In this document: one piece after another, positions 1 to 5,652 of the stretch
Layout of the letters: each line of letters opens with the position of its first letter
How positions within the stretch are numbered: position 1 is the first letter of the stretch
Source: an uncultured Clostridia bacterium
GTDB lineage: Bacteria; Bacillota_A; Clostridia; Oscillospirales; Acutalibacteraceae
Reading direction: 5' to 3'
NCBI GenBank assembly: GCA_944380625.1
Contig: CALWIE010000092.1
Coordinates: 1 to 11,608, forward strand
DNA length: 11,608 bases
Program-made: the position numbers and the translations under genes
The notes under the pieces: generated by a model
Database searches by the model: none
Told to the model about the DNA's origin: nothing
The model's input: the letters and a program-made list of their open reading frames with translations, nothing else

Positions 1-1437
1 GCAGCGGTCAATGCCCATACCCATACCACCAGTCGGCGGCATGCCATACTCCAACGCCGTGAGGAAATCCTCATCGAGCATCTCCGTCTCATCGTCGCCG
101 CGCTCGCGCTGCTCCACCTGCTTTTCAAAGCGGTGGCGCTGATCGATGGGATCATTGAGTTCGGAGTAGGCGTTGGCCAGCTCGCAGCGGCAGATGAACA
201 GCTCAAACCGCTCGGTCAGTCTGGGATCCGCAGGGCTGCGCTTGGTCAGGGGGCTGACCTCCACAGGATACATGGTGATAAAGGTCGGCTGCACCAGCTT
301 CTCCTCCACCCGCTGATCAAAGCAGGCGTACAAGGCGTTGCCCCAGGTGGGGTCCGCCGTGGGCGGCAGCTCCACCCCGATGGACTTGGCGGCCGCCACC
401 GCCTCTTCGGCGGAATCCATGGCCATAAAGTCCAGGCCGGTGTACTGCTTGACGGCCTCGTGCATGGGCAGCCGGGGCCAGCCGGGGGTCAGGTCCAGCT
501 CCTCCCCCTGCCAGGTGAGCCGGTAGGTGCCCAAAAGCTCCTTGGCGGCGGAGGACAGCAGGTCCTCGAACAGGTCCATCATATCGTTGAAATCGGCGTA
601 AGCCTGGTACAGCTCCACCGTGGTGAACTCGGGATTGTGCTTGGGGTCCATACCCTCGTTGCGGAAGATGTGGCCGATCTCATAGACCCGGTCCAGGCCC
701 CCCACGATGAGCCGCTTCAAGGGCAGCTCCGTGGCGATGCGCATATACATGTCCATGTCCAGGGTGTTGTGGTGGGTGACAAAGGGCCGGGCTGTGGCGC
801 CGCCGGAGATGGTGTTGAGCACAGGGGTCTCCACCTCCATGAAGCCCCGGCTGTCCAAAAAGTCCCGGACAAAGCGGATAAACCTGGAGCGGAGCACAAA
901 GGTCTCTTTGACCTCCGGGTTCATAATCAAATCCACGTACCGCTGGCGGTAGCGGGCGTCGGTGTCCTTTAGGCCATGGTACTTCTCCGGCAGGGGCAGC
1001 AGGGACTTGGAGAGAAGGGTGGCCCGCTCCACCCGGACGGACATCTCCCCCCGCTGGGTGCGGAACACCACGCCCTGGACCCCCAGGATGTCGCCAATGT
1101 CGAATTTCTTAAAGCGGTCGTACTCCGCCTCGTCCATTTCGTCCCGGCGGGCGTAGAGCTGGATGCGGCCGGTCTTGTCCTGCAGGTCGCAGAAGGACAC
1201 CTTCCCCATGCCCCGCTTGGACATCATCCGGCCGGCGATGGAGACGGGCTTGCCCTCCAGCTGGTCGAAATGGGCCTTGATGTTGGCGCTGTCGTTGTCC
1301 ACAGCGTACTTGGTGATCTGGTAGGGGTCGTTCCCGTTCTCCTGAAGGTCCCGGAGCTTTTCCCTGCGCACCCGCAGGATCTCGCTCATGTCCTGCTCTT
1401 CCTGCACCTGGGGGGCCTTTCCTCTGTTTTCGGCCAT
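1..1437 (-). CDS. lysS: Lysyl-tRNA synthetase, class II (3' end beyond left edge)
   Basis: Cytoplasmic enzyme that charges tRNA-Lys with lysine using ATP. 479 codons are visible; the stop lies off the left edge. An N-terminal helix (about 1-55) is followed by the OB-fold anticodon-binding domain (about 60-165), then the class II catalytic domain. Visible marks are RYVDL near 166-170, the SGGATARPF segment near 211-219, motif 2 (FRNEG, 258-262, then NPEFTTVELYQAY) and motif 3 (GMGMGIDR) at the window edge. Only about 15-25 residues should be missing. The start is ambiguous: ATG at 1437 gives MAENRGK, while an in-frame ATG at 1449 adds MDRS. AAAGGA abuts the upstream ATG and lies 12 nt from the chosen one, so neither is decided. 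It follows greA by 48 bp with no terminator between, so greA-lysS is probably one transcript, a common clostridial pairing. Confidence 0.97.
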   Translation of the reverse strand, partial: MAENRGKAPQVQEEQDMSEILRVRREKLRDLQENGNDPYQITKYAVDNDSANIKAHFDQLEGKPVSIAGRMMSKRGMGKVSFCDLQDKTGRIQLYARRDEMDEAEYDRFKKFDIGDILGVQGVVFRTQRGEMSVRVERATLLSKSLLPLPEKYHGLKDTDARYRQRYVDLIMNPEVKETFVLRSRFIRFVRDFLDSRGFMEVETPVLNTISGGATARPFVTHHNTLDMDMYMRIATELPLKRLIVGGLDRVYEIGHIFRNEGMDPKHNPEFTTVELYQAYADFNDMMDLFEDLLSSAAKELLGTYRLTWQGEELDLTPGWPRLPMHEAVKQYTGLDFMAMDSAEEAVAAAKSIGVELPPTADPTWGNALYACFDQRVEEKLVQPTFITMYPVEVSPLTKRSPADPRLTERFELFICRCELANAYSELNDPIDQRHRFEKQVEQRERGDDETEMLDEDFLTALEYGMPPTGGMGMGIDRC

Positions 1438-1485
1438 ACTTCTATCCATTCCTTTCCCTGTTCCTTTGCCCGGCGGCCGCGGCCT

Positions 1486-1971
1486 TTACCGGGAGATGGT
1501 GACAATGTGATACTGGGAAATGCCCGCAGGGGTCTCCACCTGGATGGTGTCCCCCACCCGGGCGCCGATGAGGGCCTTGCCCACGGCGGATTCGTCGGAG
1601 ATCTTCCCGTTCCTGGGGTCCGCCTCGTTGGAGCCCACGATCTTAAAGTCCCGGCGGGACTGGGCGCCGGAGGCAGAGGTCAAGTCCACCTCGATCTTGG
1701 AGCCGATGTGGACGGTCTCGTTGTTCAATTCGCTCTCGTCGATGACCACGGCGCCCTGGAGCATGACCTCCAGGTCGGCGATGCGGGCCTCCATCATGGC
1801 CTGGTCGTTTTTGGCCTCGTCGTACTCGCTGTTTTCAGAAAGGTCGCCGAAGGACAAGGCCACCTTGATCTTCTCCGCCACCTCTTTCCGGCGGACGGTC
1901 TTTAAAAACTCCAGCTCTTTTTCCAGAGCGGCCAAACCCTCTTCTGTCACAAAATACTGCTTGTCTGCCAT
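1486..1971 (-). CDS. greA: Transcription elongation factor GreA
   Basis: Rescues backtracked RNA polymerase by inserting its coiled coil into the secondary channel and stimulating transcript cleavage. The 161-residue product matches the family length (about 158). Residues 1-75 form the antiparallel coiled coil, with the tip motif GDLSENSEYDEAK (42-54); D43 and E46 correspond to the acidic tip residues that hold the catalytic metal. Residues 80-161 form the FKBP-like domain, ending in SDESAVGKALIGARVGD and the usual short beta tail. The ATG at 1971 has AAGGATGGAG just upstream, giving a good SD spacing. An open frame continues in phase upstream as far as 2550, but it runs through a terminator and over ftsX, so it is not coding there. 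It is the first gene of a two-gene unit with lysS. Confidence 0.97.
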   Translation of the reverse strand: MADKQYFVTEEGLAALEKELEFLKTVRRKEVAEKIKVALSFGDLSENSEYDEAKNDQAMMEARIADLEVMLQGAVVIDESELNNETVHIGSKIEVDLTSASGAQSRRDFKIVGSNEADPRNGKISDESAVGKALIGARVGDTIQVETPAGISQYHIVTISR

Positions 1972-2025
1972 TGTACTCCATCCTTTGCTGAAAAATGGCC
2001 CGCGCTGGGCGAACCGACTTGTTTT

Positions 2026-2054
2026 ATTATAGTGGGCCCAGGGGGTGTTGTCAA
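2026..2054 (-). promoter_or_regulatory. Consensus sigma-A promoter of greA-lysS
   Basis: On the minus strand TTGACA (2054-2049) and TATAAT (2031-2026) both match consensus in all six positions and are separated by exactly 17 nt. The predicted start is near 2019, giving a leader of about 48 nt before greA. That leader is too short for a T-box, which is a known control of many Firmicute aminoacyl-tRNA synthetase genes. The -35 box begins 4 nt past the T run of the ftsX terminator. Confidence 0.88.
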
Positions 2055-2058
2055 TGCG

Positions 2059-2107
2059 AAAAACGCGCAGGCCCCGGGAGCCCCCTAGGCAGGGCCCCCG
2101 GGCGCGC
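2059..2107 (-). terminator. Rho-independent terminator after ftsX
   Basis: On the minus strand a GC-only hairpin pairs roughly 2107-2091 with 2082-2064, with a small bulge and a loop of about 8 nt around CCTAGG. It is followed at once by TTTTT (2063-2059). It lies about 50 nt beyond the ftsX stop and separates ftsEX from greA-lysS. Its arms and tail resemble the hairpin at 5617-5652. Confidence 0.8.
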
Positions 2108-2153
2108 CGGAAAGACTTTTTTATGCTGCGGAAGACGCCTTTCGCCGCCTTTT

Positions 2154-3065
2154 TTATATGATCGCGTTTTCGCCCTGCTTTTTTAGGTAGCGGCTGATAG
2201 AGATGGTGCCGCCCAGCAGGCCGAAGAACATACCCGCCAACACGTAGCTGCCGTAGATCAGCCACAGGTACCGGTGGACGCTGACCACCGTCAGCCAGGG
2301 GGCCAGGCTGTAGACCACCTCCACCGCCTGGTCGTAGGCAAAGTACAGCACCGTGGCGGACACCAGGCCCGCGATGATGCCGATGACCACGCCCTCCACA
2401 ATGAAGGGCACCCGGACAAAGCCGTTTGTGGCGCCCACGGATTTCATGATGTTGATCTCCATGCGCCGGGAGAAGATGGTCACCTTCACGGTGTTGACGA
2501 TGATGAACAGGGACACAATGCCCAAAACCGCCACAATGCCAATGCTGCAATAGCGCACCAGCCGGTCCAGGCTGCTGAGCTTATCGGCCACGGCGCTGTA
2601 GTCGGACACGGAGCTGACCCCTTCGATGGCCTGGATCTCCTCCACGGTCTGGTTGTACAGGGCCAGGTCCCCCAGGGAGATGTCATAGGCGTTGGGCAGG
2701 GGGTTGTTCTCCCCGGAGAAGGCGTCGAACAGGGTGCCGGTGCTGCCCACGTCCTGCATCATATCCGCCAGGGCGTCGTCCTTTTGGACGAAGACACAGG
2801 CGGTGATATTGTCCAGGGCGCGGATCTCCTCGCCGATTTTGACAGCCGTCAGGGAGGGGACGTCCTCGCTGAGGAACACCCGCAGGGTGTTGTTGCCCTC
2901 GATGCTCTCCATGGTGACGGAGAGGTTCAGGGTGAGAAGCCCCGCCACGCCTGTCATCAGCAGGCAGGCGATGAGCACGCCCACCGAGGCGATGCTCATG
3001 GTGCGGTTTTTCCAGAGGCTCTTGAGGCCCTCCCGGAAAAGATACCCTATGCTGTGGATGCTCAT
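2154..3065 (-). CDS. ftsX: Cell division ABC transporter permease FtsX
   Basis: Membrane half of FtsEX, which does not export a solute. It passes ATP-driven movements to peptidoglycan hydrolases or their activators outside the cell. The 303 residues (family about 290-310) show a short cytoplasmic N-terminus with GYLFREGLKSLWKNR, TM1 at about 22-47, an extracellular domain (about 48-170), TM2 at about 172-195, TM3 at about 222-246 and TM4 at about 268-292. The loop after TM2 holds FSRRMEINIMKSVGAT, the conserved FtsX cytoplasmic motif that meets FtsE. The ATG overlaps the ftsE stop (ATGA, 3062-3065), and a strong GGAGGTGA site sits inside the last ftsE codons, 7 nt from the ATG, so translation is coupled. 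No hydrolase partner gene (CwlO, PcsB or NlpC/P60 type) follows; a terminator does. Confidence 0.96.
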   Translation of the reverse strand: MSIHSIGYLFREGLKSLWKNRTMSIASVGVLIACLLMTGVAGLLTLNLSVTMESIEGNNTLRVFLSEDVPSLTAVKIGEEIRALDNITACVFVQKDDALADMMQDVGSTGTLFDAFSGENNPLPNAYDISLGDLALYNQTVEEIQAIEGVSSVSDYSAVADKLSSLDRLVRYCSIGIVAVLGIVSLFIIVNTVKVTIFSRRMEINIMKSVGATNGFVRVPFIVEGVVIGIIAGLVSATVLYFAYDQAVEVVYSLAPWLTVVSVHRYLWLIYGSYVLAGMFFGLLGGTISISRYLKKQGENAII

Positions 3066-4072
3066 GCCTTCACCTCCCCGCTCTCATCGGCCTCTTCCGC
3101 CGCCGGCTCTTCCGCCGGCCCCTCGGGCGGCTCCTCGGAAGGCGCCTCCTCCGGCCCGTCCCCTTCCGGAAGGGGCTGGGAAAGGAGGATCTCCTGGGCG
3201 ATGACCCCGGCGTCCTCCAGGAAGGGGGCCTCCTCCCCCGGCTCCTCCTCGGGGTAGAGCTCCTCCTCCCCGAGCTTCTCCGGGACGGCGGGGGCCGCGT
3301 AGTCCGGCTCGTAGGTCTCTTGGTTGTCGTATTCGGCGTAATCGTCGTCGTTTTCCACGATCTCCTCCGGGGTGGAGGGCTGCTCCGGCGGGGCGTAGGT
3401 GTCCCGCATTTCGGCGGTGTCCGCCACGATCTCCCCAGAGTGGATCTGGATGATGCGCTTGTGGAAGTGCTTGACCAGGGAGTGCTCGTGGGTGACCATA
3501 AGCACCGTGGTGCCCCGGCGGTTGATCTCGTTTAAAAGGTCCACGATCTCAAAGGAGAGGGCGGGGTCGATGTTGCCCGTGGGCTCGTCGGCGATGATCA
3601 TGGAGGGGTTGTTCACCAGGGCCCGGGCCAGGCTGACCCGCTGCTGCTCGCCGCCGGAGAGCTCGGTGGGATAGTGCTTGGCCTTGTGCTGCAGGCCCAC
3701 CAGGCTGAGGATGTAGGGCACCCGCTTACGGATGGACCGGGGGGAGGCCCCCACCACCCGCATGGCAAAGGCCACGTTGTCATACACGGTCATGTGGTCG
3801 ATCAGGCGGAAGTCCTGGAAGACAATGCCCATCTTCCGGCGGATATAGGGGATCTTCCGCTTGGGGATGCGGGAGACGTCCACGCCATCCACGAAGATCT
3901 GCCCGGAGTTGGGGCGCTCCTCGCACATGACCAGCTTGAGGAAGGTGCTCTTGCCGGCGCCGGAGGAGCCCACAATAAAGACAAACTCGCCCTTGTCCAC
4001 ATTCAGGTTGATGTTGTGCAGGGCCTCTGTCCCGTTGTTGTACACTTTCGACACGTTGCGGAATTCTATCAA
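3062..4072 (-). CDS. ftsE: Cell division ATP-binding protein FtsE with acidic C-terminal extension
   Basis: Cytoplasmic ATPase that drives FtsX at the division site. The ABC core covers residues 1 to about 222: Walker A GSSGAGKS (35-42), Q-loop Q86, signature LSGGEQ (138-143), Walker B MIIADEP with E163, D-loop NIDP and H-loop H195. All catalytic residues are present. The usual FtsE ends near residue 228. This one runs to 336 with a Pro/Glu/Ala tail holding about 30 Glu and 9 Asp but only two Lys and no Arg, broken by one short hydrophobic stretch (VIAQEILLS). The start is TTG at 4072: an in-frame TAG lies two codons upstream, so no earlier start exists, and the core begins at residue 2 (IEFRNVSKVY). 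The nearest SD (AAAGGA) is a rather long 12 nt away, so initiation may be weak. First gene of ftsE-ftsX. Confidence 0.95.
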   Translation of the reverse strand: MIEFRNVSKVYNNGTEALHNINLNVDKGEFVFIVGSSGAGKSTFLKLVMCEERPNSGQIFVDGVDVSRIPKRKIPYIRRKMGIVFQDFRLIDHMTVYDNVAFAMRVVGASPRSIRKRVPYILSLVGLQHKAKHYPTELSGGEQQRVSLARALVNNPSMIIADEPTGNIDPALSFEIVDLLNEINRRGTTVLMVTHEHSLVKHFHKRIIQIHSGEIVADTAEMRDTYAPPEQPSTPEEIVENDDDYAEYDNQETYEPDYAAPAVPEKLGEEELYPEEEPGEEAPFLEDAGVIAQEILLSQPLPEGDGPEEAPSEEPPEGPAEEPAAEEADESGEVKA

Positions 4073-4160
4073 AACCTACAACCGTCCTTTCTCTGAGAGC
4101 CGCGCCCCCTGGGGAGGCGGTCCCGTTTTTTCTGGAAAAATCCAGGGGAAAACCACATGG

Positions 4161-4201
4161 CAGCACCCATCGGCATAGAGGTATTATACCAATGGGTGCT
4201 G
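4161..4201. promoter_or_regulatory. Perfect 10-bp inverted repeat around the ftsEX -10 box (putative operator)
   Basis: CAGCACCCAT (4161-4170) and ATGGGTGCTG (4192-4201) are exact reverse complements separated by 21 bp. The right arm lies in the -35/-10 spacer, the -10 box is in the loop, and the left arm falls at about +7 to +16. Because the predicted transcript starts inside the element, only one arm would be transcribed. This fits a DNA operator for a dimeric repressor better than an RNA hairpin. A smaller dyad, GGTAT/ATACC, overlaps the -10 at 4180-4190. Confidence 0.6.
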
Positions 4202-4211
4202 GAAGTATCAT
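4183..4211 (-). promoter_or_regulatory. Probable ftsEX promoter and leader
   Basis: On the minus strand TATAAT (4188-4183) has an extended -10 (TGG just before it) and, 17 nt upstream, ATGATA (4211-4206), a 4 of 6 match to TTGACA. The predicted start is near 4176, giving a leader of about 104 nt. That leader contains CTGGA/TCCAG with a TTTT loop (near 4132-4145) and a bulged GC hairpin near 4096-4116, shortly before the SD. I see no known riboswitch in it. Confidence 0.68.
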
Positions 4212-4229
4212 TCTTTTAAAGAAATAAAT

Positions 4230-4245
4230 TGTTACAATTTGTTAC
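4230..4245 (+). repeat. TGTTAC-N4-TGTTAC direct repeat upstream of the ftsEX promoter
   Basis: Two identical TGTTAC hexamers (4230-4235 and 4240-4245) are spaced one helical turn apart and centred at about -61.5 from the predicted ftsEX start, a typical position for an upstream activator. The hexamer fits the WalR half-site TGTWAH, but WalR sites normally have an 11-bp period and this is 10. Assignment to an OmpR-family regulator is inference. Confidence 0.4.
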
Positions 4246-4265
4246 GTACCGCCCCGCAAACAGGG

Positions 4266-4282
4266 AAAAAACCGGGGGCCGG
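4266..4282 (-). terminator. Weak terminator after the CdaR-like gene
   Basis: Five nt after the stop, the minus strand has a short CCGG-CCC-CCGG hairpin (4282-4272) followed by six T (4271-4266). The stem is only 4 bp, so readthrough into ftsEX is possible. Confidence 0.42.
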
Positions 4283-4286
4283 GCCC

Positions 4287-5372
4287 TTAGAACTTCACCG
4301 GGTTGCTGGAGAGGTACTTCTTGACCATCAAAGCCACCTTGAAGACGATGGCGTCTTCAAACTCCCGCAGGTCCAGGCCGGTGATCTTCTTGATCTTCTC
4401 CAGGCGGTACACCAGGGTGTTCCGGTGGACGAACAGCTTGCGGGAGGTCTCGGACACGTTCAGGCTGTTCTCAAAAAAGCGCTGGATGGTGAACAGGGTC
4501 TCGTGGTCCAGGGAGTCGATGGAGCCCCGCTTGAAGACCTCCTTGAGGAACATCTCGCACAGGGTGGTGGGCAGCTGGTAGATCAACCGGGCGATGCCCA
4601 GGTTGTTGTAGCTGACGATGGGCTTCTCGGTGTCGAAGACCTTGCCCACCTCCAGGGCCACCTGGGCCTCCTTGAAGGAGCGGGCCAGGTCCTTGATGTT
4701 GCTGACCACCGTGCCGATGCCCACGGTGCAGTGGGTGTAGAACTCGCTGGAGAGGGTGTCCACAATGGAACTGGCCAGCTTGTCGATGTCCTTTTCGTCG
4801 ATGTTGGGCTTGATCTCCTTGACAAGGGCGATGTCCGTCTCGTTGATGTTGATGATGAAGTCCTTGTTCTTGTCCGGGAACAGGTTTTGCAGCACGTCGT
4901 AGGCGGAGATGTCGTTCTTTTCGGCGATCTTCACCAGCATGCACACCCGGCTGACCTCAGAGTCGAAATGGAGCTCGTGGCTCTTCAGGTAGATGTCGCC
5001 GGGAAGGATGTTGTCCAGGATCACGTTCTTGATGAAATTGCCCCGGTCGTACTTTTCGTCGTAATACTGCTTGATGCTGCCCAGGGAAACCGCCAGGATC
5101 TTGACGAACTTCTGGGCCTCGGGGTCCTTGCCCGCCACAAAGACGGCGTATTCCGGACGGGGACGGTTGCCAAAGGAGCGGAAGCTGTACTCCTCGTTCT
5201 GGAACACCTCGGTGGAGACCATATCCTCCGGGCTGAGGCCCTCGCAGACCTCGCCGATCTTGCCCAGCTCGCTGCAGGCAATGATCACCGAGGACTCGTC
5301 CACCACGCCGATGGTCCGGTCGATGGTGTCCCGCATCTGATGGATGATACCCTGAAACAATCTGTTTGACAT
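4287..5372 (-). CDS. CdaR/PucR-family transcriptional regulator
   Basis: A likely cytoplasmic DNA-binding regulator of 361 residues. The C-terminus (about 300-350) carries the PucR/CdaR-type helix-turn-helix: NVSETSRKLFVHRNTLVYRL followed by EKIKKITGLDLREFEDAIVFKVAL, a strong family signature. The middle (about 140-260) resembles the degenerate GGDEF-like domain of CdaR proteins, with FKEAQVALEVGKVF. The N-terminal about 120 residues would be the sensor region; I cannot name its ligand. E. coli CdaR responds to sugar diacids, but that cannot be assumed here. The start is ATG at 5372 (MSNRLFQG) with AAAGGGG 8 nt upstream. An in-phase ATG at 5510 would add 46 residues without domain character and lies in a GC-rich leader, so I rejected it. 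No obvious target gene of sugar metabolism is adjacent. It is transcribed alone. Confidence 0.88.
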   Translation of the reverse strand: MSNRLFQGIIHQMRDTIDRTIGVVDESSVIIACSELGKIGEVCEGLSPEDMVSTEVFQNEEYSFRSFGNRPRPEYAVFVAGKDPEAQKFVKILAVSLGSIKQYYDEKYDRGNFIKNVILDNILPGDIYLKSHELHFDSEVSRVCMLVKIAEKNDISAYDVLQNLFPDKNKDFIININETDIALVKEIKPNIDEKDIDKLASSIVDTLSSEFYTHCTVGIGTVVSNIKDLARSFKEAQVALEVGKVFDTEKPIVSYNNLGIARLIYQLPTTLCEMFLKEVFKRGSIDSLDHETLFTIQRFFENSLNVSETSRKLFVHRNTLVYRLEKIKKITGLDLREFEDAIVFKVALMVKKYLSSNPVKF

Positions 5373-5519
5373 GACTCTTCCCCTTTCTTTGTGGCACAGG
5401 GGCCGCTCCCCTGCCGCTATTCCGAAATCCATGGAGCAAACCAGCCGGGGCCTTTTCCCACCCTGGGGACACGCCTTCCCCGCCCTGGGGCCGCCCAGCT
5501 GGTAATACAAAATTATTCA
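5373..5519 (-). other. Potentially structured 5' leader of the CdaR-like gene
   Basis: About 147 nt between the predicted transcription start and the ATG, without a supported ORF. It contains CAGGGG-CCGCT-CCCCTG (5397-5413), a perfect 6-bp stem lying about 10 nt before the SD. Several GGGG/CCCC segments near 5461-5495 can pair, and ACCAGC near its 5' end can pair with GCTGGT near 5440. The class is not recognised and the folding is by eye only. Confidence 0.35.
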
Positions 5520-5525
5520 GTCTTT

Positions 5526-5554
5526 ATTATACAGAATTGCTGAAAAAATTTCAA
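5526..5554 (-). promoter_or_regulatory. Sigma-A promoter of the CdaR-like gene
   Basis: On the minus strand TTGAAA (5554-5549, 5 of 6) and TATAAT (5531-5526, 6 of 6) are separated by 17 nt. The predicted start is near 5519. T-rich tracts upstream (5555-5621) could act as an UP-like or bent element. Confidence 0.82.
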
Positions 5555-5616
5555 CCTCTTTTTCAAAAAAGACGGGATAATTTTCCCCAAAAAAGCCAAA
5601 AAGCCAAAGAAAAGGG

Positions 5617-5652
5617 AAAAACGCTCAGGCCCGGGAGAGGTCCCCCGGGGCG
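5617..5652 (-). terminator. Terminator of the pseudouridine synthase operon
   Basis: On the minus strand a GC-rich hairpin pairs GCCC-C-GGGGG with its complement (about 5651-5629, one bulge, small loop). An outer CGC/GCG can close it, followed by TTTTT (5621-5617). The hairpin covers the last codons and stop of the RsuA-like frame, so the gene ends inside its own terminator. The sequence strongly resembles the ftsX terminator. Confidence 0.65.

Noticed and set aside
133..972. Long plus-strand frame antisense to lysS (and similar ones over greA, ftsEX and the CdaR-like gene)
   Set aside because: His/Gly/Val/Leu-rich mirror products of conserved genes, with no SD or domain support.
1972..2019. 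T-box or other riboswitch controlling greA-lysS
   Set aside because: The predicted leader is only about 48 nt and contains no T-box or antiterminator-like structure.
1486..2550. Extended frame giving greA a roughly 190-residue N-terminal extension
   Set aside because: It crosses a consensus promoter and a terminator and overlaps ftsX on the same strand. GreA is complete from 1971 with its own SD.
3160..3175. Perfect 16-bp palindrome CCCCTTCCGGAAGGGG in the ftsE tail
   Set aside because: It lies within coding sequence for PLPEGDG-type repeats of very GC-rich composition, with no regulatory context. Probably chance.
4287..5510. Longer start at 5510 for the CdaR-like regulator
   Set aside because: It would put coding sequence over the leader hairpins and begin only about 9 nt after the predicted transcription start. 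ATG 5372 has a good SD and begins the family-like sequence.
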